Source of the DNA: Megalonaias nervosa | Taxonomy: Eukaryota; Mollusca; Bivalvia; Unionida; Unionidae | Direction: 5' to 3' | Length of the DNA: 64,000 nt | Assembly: GCA_016617855.1 (NCBI GenBank) | Contig: JAECUM010091831.1 | Span: 541-64,540 of the forward strand | Shown here: one piece after another, positions 46,443 through 58,823 of the stretch | Position numbering within the stretch: the stretch's first letter is position 1 | How the letters are laid out: each line of letters starts with the position of its first letter | Position numbers and translations under genes: made by a program | The notes under the pieces: generated by a model | Database searches by the model: none | What the model was told of the DNA's origin: nothing | The model's input: the letters and a program-made list of their open reading frames with translations, nothing else

Positions 46443-48530
46443 GACAGATTACGGGAGAGGGTGTCTCCTTTTTTTTGACAAGAAAATTTGGGGGAACGAA
46501 AAGTGCACGCGTTTTCTGAAAATGCATACTTCGACATACTCATTAGAGTGCATTACCTCACTTTCGAAGGATAATAAATCTGCCACAACAATGTAAATGT
46601 GGTGCTCAAATGTCACCATACATTTTAATAACTGCATCACACTAAATTCATATTTCATATTACAATTTATGTGATCCGTTTGTTTTACAATAGTTTTAGT
46701 GCAGAATGTGAAGATTTTATACGTAGGAGGAACATGTCGGGAATAATTTACTTGCAGAGATGGAACACAACGTCGGAGATGTTATAAGGTAGCAAGCTGC
46801 AGACGTCAGAATATACAGACGGCGTCACAATGATGCGCCTCTTAAACGCCTTGCAGTCTTGTATACTCGAACTGGTTTTGCCTCGTTTCTGTTTGGATTT
46901 CAATGTTACAATAGAAATGACCAGGGACCAGTCAACGTGCACGTGAGTTCATGCGTCAAAAACAATGCATTCAGCTCTCGATGACCATTGGGTAACGGCC
47001 TGCTGGCAGCAATACATCATGCGCCATAGCTAAATAAGCAACTCAATCTGGCGATTTACTTTCAAATTTTGGATCGTATCCCCATGCGACCAACTCGAGG
47101 TCACGTCCAATAGTTCCAAACACTTGGCTCCATTGTGGCGAGTCTATGCTCTAAAATAAACAAAAGAAAAGAAGGAAAAGCAACAAACTTTGTAAAATTC
47201 AACAAATAATTTATTTCCCTATAATACAAGGTGAAAAATGCAAAAAAAAGAACTTACGGTGTTGCGAATTCAGTCCCAAAATAATCCTAGAATTACAGAC
47301 ACAAGTCCTAATAATTCAAAGTCCTCAATAAAATTCAGTAGAGGTCCAAACTAAATCCAAAACTGAAGGTGAAGATGTGTCTGGGTAGCTCCTAGAGTGT
47401 TGATGTGCTTACAGTCTTTTGTTGAATCACAGAAATATAATTCCTGGTTGAATTAACTATAAATTCCAGTGAATGCCTCTATCCAAAAATTTTATCAGAG
47501 CACTTTTGTATTTCCATTGATAATAATCACTTGAATTCAATAATTTGAGGAAATAAATTCCAACCCAACTGGACACAACATACAATACAACTTGAAAGTG
47601 CTAAATCTTAAAGCACTACTGAAAAATCCTCTCAGTTACAAGATTATATAGTTCTCGACCTGACATCAGGCCACAGTTAGCATTTTCTAATAAAAAGCTA
47701 TTACTTAATGGAAAATAACCTACCAGAATAATCCTGATGCTTACAAAATAAAAATATAAGTTATTATTAGAAACCCGAACCTGGACTATGTCAAATACAC
47801 TAAGGAAATTCCAAAACCTATACCGAGACCCAAATGAACCTATTTACTTTTGTTAATAATAATACTGATTTTAAACCCATGCACATAGAGAATAATTTAA
47901 CTATGTATTAGTTGTTTAAGAATAAAGTCAATTCAGGCCAAGCAGAAATGAACTCAATTTCGGACAAGGTCAAGTCCAACATACAAAGTTAGATTATAAT
48001 AACATAATGAAATAAAAAGATTTGAAACAAAACTAACAAATAATGCAAATTAAATATACATGACACTATTCCGTCATTTATTATTATGAATTGCTAAGGT
48101 CATTCTAGTATATCTCTTGATTGTTATTTAAACTAAATTCAATTTTTCGTAAACAAAATGTGTTAACATGTGTTTTTGCATAACGTAAAATTTACAATGT
48201 TTATTGAAGTACTTCCTTTGTCATATTTTCAATTTCGGAGGTACGTAGTTTTGCACGTCTAGTTCTTCAATTTCGGAGGTAATTAAATCTTGCACATAGT
48301 CCTCAATCCCATGATGCATAAATGGTAGCGATCGGTTTTGAAAAACTTCGACCTTAAGAAATTTTGGCAGCGATATATTCTGATGGAGTATAAGTTATGA
48401 GGAAGGCTGATTTTTGTACAAGGCAGAGAAACCAGATTAATGGGCGTGGTGCATCATAGGAACAAGTACAGATTTCGTACTTTCACTATGATAGTGACAA
48501 ACTTCAAAAGTTCCTGTGGTTTGTTTTATT
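46443..48530. other. Unannotated AT-rich stretch
   Basis: No supported exon. 47160-48320 is A-rich with many 'tccaaa/aattca' words and may be an old element, but I see no termini. 'caatttcggaggtacgtagt' and 'caatttcggaggtaattaaa' form a short direct repeat at about 48231 and 48269. Confidence 0.35.
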
Positions 48531-48532
48531 TT

Positions 48533-48577
48533 ATTGTTTTTGTTTTGTTTTGTTTTGTTTTGTTTTGTTTTGTTTTA
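48533..48577. repeat. (GTTTT)n microsatellite
   Basis: About nine units; it directly precedes the acceptor of the putative exon at 48598. Confidence 0.95.
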
Positions 48578-48597
48578 AACCGATCACTTCAATTTAG

Positions 48598-48775
48598 CCA
48601 TTATGTGATTGCGGACTACATGCAAGGTTTACGTTCCTCAGAAACTGAAGAGCCTGACAAAGTACACAACACTCACTCGGAATCTGAAGATTTGACTATG
48701 GAAGTGCTCCAACGAGAATGGGCAATGTTACGTTCTGCAAAAACACATGTAACTCATTTCTACGAAAAATTTTAG
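48598..48775 (+). CDS. Putative terminal exon, hypothetical protein (part 2)
   Basis: After 'cacttcaatttag' the frame reads (split codon) HYVIADYMQGLRSSETEEPD, KVHNTHSESEDLTMEVLQRE, WAMLRSAKTHVTHFYEKF, TAG. Acidic then helix-like; better codon texture than its surroundings. Phase matches the exon at 45322-45450. Family unknown. Confidence 0.38.
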
Positions 48776-50320
48776 TTTAAATTACGACCAAGACATATAT
48801 TAGATTGATATTAGTAAGTCATGAAAGTTAATGATCCCATTGTTTGAAACTACTTTATTGCTCTTACCATGCATACTTGTCCGTTGAGCTGACCAGCGTA
48901 AGGATAATAGCTAAAATTGAATAGTAAATCGCCGGATAGAGGATACACTTACTTAGCAGCGCTTTTGCAGATGAGATAGAGGATGCTAGTTATTCGCGTC
49001 ATATGTTTGCAAACACGATTACTTCTACAGTCTTTGTATATCTCGATGTCATTTATTTACAACGAAAATGTCGGCCTTAATGACGATTTCATAAAGCACA
49101 ATGACGTCAGAGAGATAGAGGCAGTAGAGTGTAACGGATTCAGTGTTATCACAGCAACATGGTCTCTTTTGGCTGTTTCCTTTAGTCCAACGGGTCTTAG
49201 CGACTGTGATCGAAATAGATGTCATGTTTGGCCGTTGTTTAGTCGTTTAGGTGACCATTAGCATTTTTATTTGTTTTTACTTTTTTATTTACTTAAAATG
49301 TAACCAGTGGTGCGTTTTCTTGGTCTGCCCAAAGGATTCAGTTCTGACGGTCATTTCTTGACCGAAAGCATGTTCTTTGTTTATCTCTTAAAACAGTACA
49401 GGTCGAATAAGACGCGATATATTTTTTTCAGAAATTTCGCTTGCATTAAAAACGAATATTAAATATTGAACATCTAATCTCATTATAAAATGGAATGCCT
49501 TATTGACTTAAATCTGGGACTACAGTTACACAAGCTTTTTTTCTAACTTTTTATTTATATTCTGGTCAAATTCTTTTTACTGACATCTTTAAGATGGTGA
49601 GCTATCCGTCCTCTTGCTTCAGTTCGCCATATGAGTTGTCGAGTAATGGGTAATTTTCGATTACGCAATAACATCGTTCGTTTATAACCAAGACAGCCAA
49701 AAACGGCCGAACACTGACAAATTCGTGCTGGTAAAATAGTTCAAACTGAGCTAGTGTATATATGTTTCCCAGACTTTTAAAGTAAAACAAAGCTTCTATC
49801 TTGTATTTTAATCGTGTTAACCGGTTCCCCAAAACAACCTTGGCCATTCACTTGGTTGCAAAAACAAGGAAATATGATGGATGGATGAACGTCCGTGGAT
49901 ACAGGCACAAAACATGTTTATAAATGAAAATTCAACTTTAAATCATAAACAAATGCTGTAAACTGTCTATTACATAGGCATTCTCTGGATTCTTTGAATC
50001 ATATGGACGGAGAGTGCCCCCCCCCCCAATTATATGCAGTTTATATATGTACGGACATTTTAGTTATTCATACAACTAATTACCAGAAGAAAAGAAAAGT
50101 TCATGCATTTCTATGGATCCAGATAAATGACGTTTTACTGTATAATATTTTCTTTACGCGAGTTAAATACAGAACTGCTTCATGTGGCAAAACAGTGTAC
50201 AATCTGCAATTATTCCATTGTGATAGAATTATATGTGAAAATACACTTCCCGTCAAGCTCGTCCCGACTCTTTTTGCTCGTAAGAAAGAAAATGTTCTAC
50301 ATAACAACCTTTACGAGTGA
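48776..50320. other. Unannotated; several uncharacterised short ORFs
   Basis: The + frame at 48983-49261 (ending SDCDRNRCHVWPLFSRLGDH) and the minus frame at 49602-49847 are open but have no recognised domain or clear splice context. Too weak to call. Confidence 0.3.
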
Positions 50321-50324
50321 AATC

Positions 50325-50571
50325 TTCAGCTGTGGAGCTGTTTTTGTGACGGGCAGTTGATGAACTCTGAGGACTTTCTTGTAACCCGAATGCAGCTGTC
50401 GATGGTGACATGGGCGCAGAGGACGATATTGATTTACTCGCAGTGGTGGACTAAAGCTTCGGGACCAACGGGTCTGCAGGGAATATAGAGGCCCTTGGGG
50501 GATCCTTCGGTAGAATGGAAATGGCGGGCCAAGTGTGATGGCTCCTTGACCATTCGACAGGAGCTGTGAAA
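50325..50571 (-). CDS. Possible minus-strand exon, frame unresolved
   Basis: GC-richer block preceded on the minus strand by 'atttccggtttcacag', a good acceptor. One frame is fully open (LLSNGQGAITLGPPFPFYRR, then IPQGPLYSLQ...). Another gives a more protein-like Ser-rich reading (SISSSAPMSPSTAAFGLQES) with one stop. Function unknown; could be a decayed exon. Confidence 0.28.
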
Positions 50572-50749
50572 CCGGAAATATGTCGTGATCGCTGTGCCAT
50601 ATATATGTTCCATTTTTGAATCCATGTTCAATATCATTATATGAGTGAAAACAATAATTCAGTATCGCTATATGGGTGAAAATCAATAATACATACATTC
50701 TACTTGTGGATGAAACATACATTATTTACATTTCTGAACATTCTATACT

Positions 50750-51600
50750 TTGATCACCCGTGGTGACAGAATCATACATTGTTCATATTTGTTTATAAAT
50801 CCTCTACTTTGATACCCTTGTGTGACAGAATCATACCTTGTTCATATTTGTTTATAAATCCTCTACTTTGATACCCTTGTGTGACAGAATCATACCTTGT
50901 TCATATTTGTTTATAAATCCTCTGCTTTGATACCCTTGTGTGACAGAATCATACATTGTTCATATTTGTTTATAAATCCTCTACTTTGATACCCTTGTGT
51001 GACAGAATCATACATTGTTCATAGTTGTTTATAAATCCTCTGCTTTGATACCCTTGTGTGACAGAATCATACATTGCTCATAGTTGTTTATAAATCCTCT
51101 ACTTTGATACCCTAGTGTGACAGAATCATACCTTGTTCATAGTTGTTTATAAATCCTTTACTTTGATACCCTTGTGTGACAGAATCATACTTTGTTCATA
51201 TTTGTTTATAAATCCTCTGCTTTGATACCCTTGTGTGACAGAATCATACCTTGTTCATAGTTGTTTATAAATCCTCTGCTTTGATACCCTTGTGTGACAG
51301 AATCATACCTTGTTCATAGTTGTTTATAAATCCTCTACTTTGATACCCTAGTGTGACAGAATCATACCTTGTTCATAGTTGTTTATAAATCCTCTACTTT
51401 GATACCCTTGTGTGACAGAATCATACCTTGTTCATAGTTGTTTATAAATCCTCTACTTTGATACCCTTGTGTGACAGAATCACACCTTGCTCATAGTTGT
51501 TTATAAATTCTCAACTTTGATACCCTTGTGTGACAGAATCATACTTTGTTCATATTTGTTTACAAATTTTATACATTGATCATCCATGGCAATAGATCAA
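50750..51600. repeat. Minisatellite, 59 bp x 14
   Basis: 'gacagaatcatac' at 50765, then every 59 bases to 51532, with a fifteenth decayed unit near 51591. Unit text 'cttgttcatatttgtttata'+'aatcctctactttgataccc'. Variants (tagttg/atttg, ctag/cttg) are shared between non-adjacent copies, suggesting block amplification. Confidence 0.96.
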
Positions 51601-51639
51601 TGCATCGTATCATATTTGTTTACAAGTTCCATACGTTGA

Positions 51640-52984
51640 TTCTTGTTTGATTTCTCGTTGAAGTTACGTGTTCTGGTTAATTCCCGTTAGGAACGATATC
51701 ATTTCCTTATATCAGCAGTTTAACTCGGTGCGCATCATTCTGTTAAATCCATTATTGGACTTTATGCGCACGAGTATGATGTCAGATTTATGTATCGTTC
51801 AATTAAATTATAAATGTAACAAATGAATGAGTTATTCAAGAAAATACTTTCAGGGTCTTCGTTAAGTCCAGTCCCAACCTTTTTCATTCTGTTACACATA
51901 CAGACATTATGGGCTTCAACTGTAGCAAGCATCAGATCCCGCGATCATGCGAGACTTTTCGTGATACACACCCTGATAGTTTTGCATTGTCAGCACCTAT
52001 CTAACTGTCAGTGCATTTCCGAAGCTTTCGCAGAAATTCTGGAGAACAATGAAAATGTACATTTATTTTCAGGAACAAAATGACCATTTTCAGTGGCAAG
52101 GTAATTTTTTGAGGTCACATTATTGGGAACGCGGGATTTTTTTCGGAATCGAAGAAGGTTTTTTTTTTTTTTTTTTTTTCAGGGAGCCAGTGAAACCACC
52201 CCACACCCGCGGGGTCCTCATTTCAAGTGTAATGACTTAAGAAATATTTAGCAGTACATCCAGTATCTGGGATGAACTGTGAGGTACGATGTAATCTCAT
52301 CTGCCTATAATCCACTCATCAAAGACAGTTGCAACGGGTGTTAACAGTAAAAGTCAGTAAAAAACGGATAATTACTTCTGATGATGTTCTTACTTTTCAT
52401 GGAAGCTTTCCAGCTTAGATTCACCGTGCTGATAACGGATTGTTATTTGGCAATGTTTCAGTTATTATGTGAAATATAAGTACGAGGTAATGGTTAAAAA
52501 ATGTTTGATGTTGAGAAGAAACTCGCTGGAGAATGCAGTGAATTGGACAAATAAGTCTACACATTGATATCTTAATAAAACTAGATCCTAACACTGTATT
52601 AATCTACGCTGTCCATAATGCTATCATACAGGCATCAGTTACATTTCCGATAGGTGAAACAATTCGGTTTATGCGGGTTTTAAAGTGCATTCCTCCTCAA
52701 ATTCTCAAATGTTATAATCGTAACATTTCGTAAAATACTTCTAGCAAGATCTTGATTATAAACGCTAGCATACTATTTGCAATAAATATTTAGTCCTAAA
52801 ACAGAAATAGCAGCCCAGGTGGATTTTATTTATCTGAAAAGTCAATGGAGTTAAAAGGATATAATCCTAGTCAGTCGCCTCATCTAAAGAGCAAGCAAAT
52901 CCCCGATAGCGGTTTCTGATCGGTTGTATGTCAATATTGACGTAACAGTAAAATTATGAATAAATATCTGAAACAATCGCAGCG
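51640..52984. other. Unannotated
   Basis: A poly-T run at 52160-52179; the + frame at 51823-52083 is open but unrecognised. Confidence 0.35.
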
Positions 52985-53960
52985 AAGGAAGGTGTAGCCA
53001 GCACCCCTTTCACAAAGTTCGCCCTCTCCTGCAAGGCGGGTTTCATTCAAGGCTGCAACGTCGATGTTGTACCGGACTAGCTCTGCCAATCAGGGCAGAT
53101 CTCCTATGAGGTCTGTCAGCATCATTCCTGTTTAAAAGTGTGCGCACGTTCCATGTGCCGGGGGTGAGAGGAAAGATCTTCATCTTTTTCTTTGTAGTGT
53201 TTCGACCGCTGATGTAGGGTCTCCGCCAGCTGCGGTTAGCTGGCTAGGAAAAGATGGAGCAGGCAATTTTAGGACACCTTTTCTAGCCCCTTCCTTGTGC
53301 AATATAGGTGAGCAGTGCGAATCCTAAAAAAGGCTGCCCAGTTGCTCAGGAGGCTGCTGAGCTCCATTGCTGGTCCATGTCAGTGACGAACGATCATATA
53401 TCCTGAGCCGCCTGTGCACAAATTTTCAGCCACGGCTACCAGTGTACCCACACCTGCCGCTTCGTTGCCACAGGACTTTAGGGAGAAGGATGACAAAGTG
53501 ACTTGCGCGATGACTTGGTTTGAAGTCAGGAAGATTTGCGGATCATCTGGATCCAGTGACAAAACAAGGTCAAGGTGGCTGGAGATGGAATCGGATGCAG
53601 TGGATGACCAGTACTACCTACGTGCCTCGTCATGCACTATACGCTTAACAAGGGGTTGCTGGGAATCGCCTTCCTACCCGTTGAACTTCTTACCGGTTTC
53701 CTAAGCGCAATCCGCCGAATCTAGTCATCACATGCTTGGGTAGATAAGTCCAACACACCGAGGGTTTAAGACCCGTCAGCTACGCTCACCTGATTTAGCC
53801 CGCCAGTCAAAGTGGTCTACATGGGTGTGGCTGCTGGGTATGTTACAGCTTCTTCGATCCGCAGGTGATAGCTGGGTTACTGTGGGGACCAAAGATGGAC
53901 GCGCTACCCCTGAAGATGTACGACTGTTACCTCAGCAGAGGTGCTACCCCTCCAATACAC
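52985..53960 (-). mobile_element. LINE 5' end (leader plus start of APE endonuclease)
   Basis: GC-richer than its surroundings. On the minus strand near 53165-53125 it reads TPGTWNVRTLLNRNDADRPH, and after a frame change RYNIDVAALNETRLAGEGEL, CERGAGYTFLR down to about 52990. The 'TWNVRT' and 'ALNETRLAGEGEL' motifs are the opening of the endonuclease of a widespread animal LINE type. The ~800 bp to the right (53165-53960) would be its 5' leader. The rest of the element is missing. The overlapping ORFs at 53380-53704 are unlikely to be genes. Confidence 0.68.
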
Positions 53961-56640
53961 TCTTGTACACCACATAACTAAATGGTGCTGAAAAAGCGTT
54001 ACATATGACCCAGTTACCCAGATTTGTCATGGATGAATATGACCCAGTTACCGATATTTGTCATGACTGTATACAGATATTTTTTCCAAATTCTCACCCT
54101 CAGTATGTTGTCAAAGAGAAACCTGATACTGGTAACTATTATTCTGTTATTTCCTGCCTATTCAGCCTTATTTAACTTTTTCTTTTCCCACACTAAAATT
54201 CATTTGGTCATAGATCTAAATGCTTATCGATATGAATTGTCTCCCCTAGCGTTTATCATCGTTGTTAACAATATTTTTCCCGGGTATTAGTTTGACATGG
54301 AATTTAAGCCCTTTTGATGTAAATGTACCGAAATCCTTACAAAAACATACATGACTGACGAAAGTTAAAATAGACACAACAGTGCAATTCTAAATTAGTA
54401 ACTTATTTTGGGGTGGGGTGGGTGGGCACAATGGCTTTTGTTATAGCAGGTTTAGTTGGATAAGAACGTATCAACTGCAGGCCAATGCAAAATTAAAAAG
54501 TTTACATTTGTATTTTGTTGTGTGTGCGAGCACACACACATACATACATAAACTGCAGACTTCCGTATTTACAGTTGAGAAATGCAGAGAAGCTTCATAT
54601 AGTTGGATTCTTAGTGGGATTAAATTCACGGGATATGCATCGAGGTTTTTTTTTTGGTAATAACTGGAATCGCGAGGCATTCGGCATATACGATTTACTT
54701 CAATCGGATACACATGAATGGAGGACTAGTCTCAGATGTATGTTTAACAAAAATGTAAATGAGAAGAGTGCGGTGGTACCAAGCTGTCCACTGTCCAACC
54801 ATGCCATCAAAACAAGTCTGAAAATGTACCAATGATAACTACAGCCTATAAGTGTGTCACTTTCTCCTACTCTTGAAAGCGATACGCATGGTCTTACTAA
54901 AGCAAAATTCCACAAGTGCTCAACAAATTATAGTACTAATATTAGTACCCCTACTTCATGGACGGAGTACTAACATGAGCCCGTGTATATCAACGGAGCA
55001 GCCGGGCGTGAATCACACCCGGCGCTTTTTCAGCCTACTGTAGAAAACTTTGAACATGCTCCTTACATATGCTGAAATAAATTAAATATTCCTCTTAGTT
55101 AATACCAGAATTGCTGCATATCATTGTAGAAGTACGTAAACCATAGTTTATCTCATATATCCGATATTTTCATTGGGATCGTCTGTCATATTAGTTGAAC
55201 CTATAACTACTTAAGTTTTCAGCCTCGTTTGTTTGCGTGCCATATTGCTACCTTATTTGGACACATAAACAGATCGTAGTAAATATGTTATCATTGAATA
55301 ATGTATCATGGAATATGGCACACCAAGCTTTATTTGGAAACAGAATTACCGCGAGAATCTCGTGTTACTTGTCATGGTGGACAAGTTAAGGTTATCGTAA
55401 ATATTCCAATAATTTACCTGATATAAGTTTAATAACGTTATCATTAGCCAAACTTCTTGAAAAACATAAATCTACTTAGGTAGTAGATTTTAACTACAGT
55501 GACCTTTTAGTCTTTGATAATAGTTTCATTTGCGCCGTTTTAAGGTATAAGATCAGATCGTGGCCTCAACTACGTTGAGGCTACGACATCTTATTTAAAC
55601 AAATTATAATAATATTCCTGTCTCATATACCTACTTTGGCCACCTGTCACTTAATTTTTTTTTTTTTTTCCTAACCAAACAAAAACTAATTACTAAGCAA
55701 ACTCTAGTTCCTATTCTAGTCGCTTCAAATGATATGATGGAAAGGGTAAGTAAAGAGTCGGGTATGGGTGTATTATATTTATAACTTGGAAATTCCTGGA
55801 AGCCTTGTGTACGACGTCATCGTTTTAAGTGTATGACGAGAGCTAAACTTTTCATGAAACTTTACAGCGTTTACTAAAGAAGGAAAGAAATCGTGGCATT
55901 TAAACATAATTTGCAGCATATCATAAATGAACATAATGCATTAATTATTTCACACATTAATGTGACACTTTATCTACCAACTACTTTTATAATTATGCCA
56001 TTACATGCTGAGTAATTAGTTTATAATTCAATTACGTAGGCATAAACAAATTGATGTTATCGAATGTCAAGTTTTGCTGTTGTTTTCCTTTCTATTAAAA
56101 CGACTTCTGAACAAGAAAAGTGTAAGAAAACGTGATGGAAGGTTACTAAAAGTCTCCATGAGATGATATGTGACGATTATCGGGTACACTAGTTTTTATC
56201 GGTTCTCTCTGTAATTCTAAATTTATATATTTTTGCACCATACTAGTTTAAATTTCATTAGTGCACAACGCCTGCTTTTTGCTTCAGGCGTAAACGGGCA
56301 CTGCCACATTTCTAGGTCAATAGGGTAAAGCTTCTTAAATTTCGGATTAACTACGCAGAAAGCGAATAACGTCTCTTAGCGTAAGAGTTGTTTCTTATGC
56401 TCACAATAATTACCGTTATCATCCAGTATAATTTTCGTACCAGTGCGGTTCTGTAACTTCCACCTGTCTCGCATGTCAACATATTAAGATTCTGGAAAGC
56501 TTTCATTGTGAAGAGATGAATGAATATGTTTTGCTATTATTATTGTTATTGCATGCTACATTTCTAATAGCGAGTTGTGCATCATCAGGCGTTTCTTGTT
56601 TCCCCAATATTGAGCGATTTTTTTTTTTAATGCAGGTGCC
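53961..56640. other. Unannotated, with a small hairpin
   Basis: No supported exon. The best structure is an imperfect hairpin at 55549-55592 (core 'ggcctcaac tac gttgaggct'). A weaker 'gcctg...caggc' hairpin lies near 56268-56292. Confidence 0.4.
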
Positions 56641-56676
56641 AGACCCTAGACTTGGCAGGGTATATATGTAGTTGCA

Positions 56677-56862
56677 ATGGCTGTGAAACTCTTCTGGTGT
56701 ATTGTTGTCTGCGAAGTTTTCAGCTTATTAGGCGCACGTCTGCACATGTTATTCGTGCTCAAGCACGTGCAACATTTCGCGGCAGAGGAGTCTCATATTA
56801 AGTCAAATGAAGATGCAAGTTCAGACATGAAATTTAGAGACAAAACAGTACATATGTATTGA
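56677..56862 (+). CDS. Putative small secreted protein, first exon (duplicated locus, copy A)
   Basis: The frame opens MAVKLFWCIVVCEVFSLLGA, which reads as a signal peptide (Lys, hydrophobic core, small residues), then RLHMLFVLKHVQHFAAEESH, IKSNEDASSDMKFRDKTVHM, Y, stop. A donor such as CA|GTACAT near 56846 could cut it before the stop. A homologous stretch at about 61690-61840 keeps LYM...LKH...F.AE codon by codon but has an in-frame stop. Family unknown. Confidence 0.42.
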   Translation: MAVKLFWCIVVCEVFSLLGARLHMLFVLKHVQHFAAEESHIKSNEDASSDMKFRDKTVHMY

Positions 56863-57369
56863 TGTAATTATAGGTACTCATAACAATGGCTATATGGTGC
56901 CGATTAAAAGTTAAGTTTTAAAAATATAAAAATGTAGATCTAATCCTCTCCCCCATCTACCCCCAAAAGCACCCAACAAAATCAAATCAAATCTTAACGA
57001 AGATAACGATTTCCACCAAAGGTAAACATGTAAACATCAAGTGATAAGATACAATAAACAAGTCCAACGCAGTATGAAAACAGTCTGAGGCCAGTTGGGT
57101 TGGTGGTATCTCATAATGAATGCTCGAAGTAATAAATTATTTACTTAACAGTGTTTAAAAATTGGTGTGACAAAACTCTTCAACATACCGATTTCCTGAG
57201 TTTTGGAAATCCTAATTGTTTAGCTGTGTCACTTAATTGCTTCTATTTTAAAGGATAACGTAAAACTACAGCTCCTACTGCTATATATTTCATGTCTGCA
57301 ACAAGGCTTTAAAAAATGTTATTTTTGTGAACCCATATTAGTAAGAAGTGACATTAACAGCTTTTACGC

Positions 57370-57740
57370 CTTCGTGGCGTAATAGGTTTCATTTTGTTAA
57401 GGTTTTGTCTAAGGTTTTCTTTTGCTTATATTTCCTAAACTCTTCAATAGAATCTCATCATATTTGGTACGAGTCATTATAAAACTAAGCCAATTCCTTC
57501 TGTGGCACGTGTTCTCGCCCCTTTGACCTCGGCTTAAGGGTACAGTCATGCAAAGTATGCGTTAAGATTTTGGTTACAGACTTTACATTGCTTATATTTC
57601 CTAAACCTCTTGATTGATTTATGTTCATACTTGGGAGGAATCGTTATTAAACTAGGATATTTCAATTTGCGACAGACTCGCTCAACCTTTTGACCTTTGT
57701 GTCAACGTCGCTCGTTTTACAGCAGTGATTCGGTCGTTGT
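57370..57740. repeat. Two tandem modules, ~180 bp
   Basis: 'ttgcttatatttcctaaact[c]' recurs at about 57422 and 57588, followed by 'attgat..catcatatttggtacg/catacttgggagg', 'tcattataaaactaag/cgttattaaactagg' and 'cctttgacct'. Degenerate. Confidence 0.65.
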
Positions 57741-57862
57741 TTCTGCATACAGGCTCTAACCTTTTTTGACAGTCATTATCGCTATGTTTGTTGTTCTCAA
57801 GAACTCTTGTAAACCAATAGCAACTTTTATCATATATCTATACAGTTCTTCAATGAGCAATC

Positions 57863-58133
57863 AAGGGCCGGCCTTAGGTCGATTGAACCAACTTGGCCCA
57901 ATCGGGCACCACCCTCACAGGGGCCCCGCGCGTCAGTACTTTTTTAAAAATATATCTATAGACAGAAAGCAATTTTAAAGCGATGGAAGAAAATTTTAAG
58001 TTCAATATCATATAAAACTTGTATAAAAGTTTATTTCCAAATGCCGTGCTCACAGGGGGCCCCGCGCATTAGGAGTATGAGGCCCCGCCAAAATGATCTA
58101 AATCGGGCCCCGCGTTTGCCAAGGCCGTTGCTG
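57863..58133. mobile_element. hAT-like MITE, 271 bp, GC-rich ends
   Basis: Inverted ends AAGGGCCGGCCTTAGG and (inverse) CAGCAACGGCCTTGGC. Flanked by GAGCAATC (57855-57862) and GAGTAATC (58134-58141), an 8-bp duplication with one change. 'ggggccccgcg' occurs twice and 'cgggccccgcg' once inside. Eight-base target and end style indicate hAT. The ORF at 57766-57978 overlaps it by chance. Confidence 0.72.
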
Positions 58134-58141
58134 GAGTAATC

Positions 58142-58608
58142 CTTCCTGTTGAGGTGCCACTATTTTTAGTTGTATAAATACATAACGTGTCTCTACACTC
58201 TACTTTTCTTTGTTAGATTAGTATAATTTAATCTTTGATTTTTAACCCTTATCTAATCTAATTGTACCTTATTCACAAAATCAACAATGTCATTAAGAAA
58301 TAAATAAATAAGGAAAGGATATTTTGAAATCTTTTAAAACTGAATCCAAACACTATGAAATACAAAAACTTACAATTTGAACTTAAAAATACTAATAGTA
58401 CAAAAATATTCGATAACCAACAATATCTTCGTCTGCGAAAAATTTCAAGAGTTCTACTAGTGAGCAATTTAGTGAGACTGAATAAGATGTTGTCTCTTGT
58501 GGCCAAACACACATACACATACAGGATGATGCGAAATTATACCTTAACATAACATTCTTTCCATTTTGGTCATTTCTCTGTTATCCACTTCATAAGTATT
58601 GTGTGATA
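58142..58608. other. No recognised feature
   Basis: AT-rich; overlapping ORFs at 58273-58552 on both strands are uncharacterised. Confidence 0.35.
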
Positions 58609-58823
58609 TACCGTGTATGCTCACTTCTAAGTCTTTTTAAACTGCAAACTACACAGACCTAGATCTAACTTCGCATAATGCGACAGCAGATCAGGGTCCG
58701 TGCAGTTTGATAGGAGTAATCAATAGAACAAACAACATATACCCTGATCCGCATTATGCTATGGCAGATCAGGATCTTTGATGTTTGCAGTTTGACTCGA
58801 CTTATAAGCGAGTAGAGACGATA
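58609..58823 (+). mobile_element. Palindromic MITE (family M), copy 12
   Basis: TA-bounded, begins 'taccgtgtatgctcacttct', ends 'cttataagcgagtagagacg'+'ata'. Hairpins 'gacctagatctaacttcgca' then 'accctgatccgcattatgct' (plus order). Confidence 0.9.
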
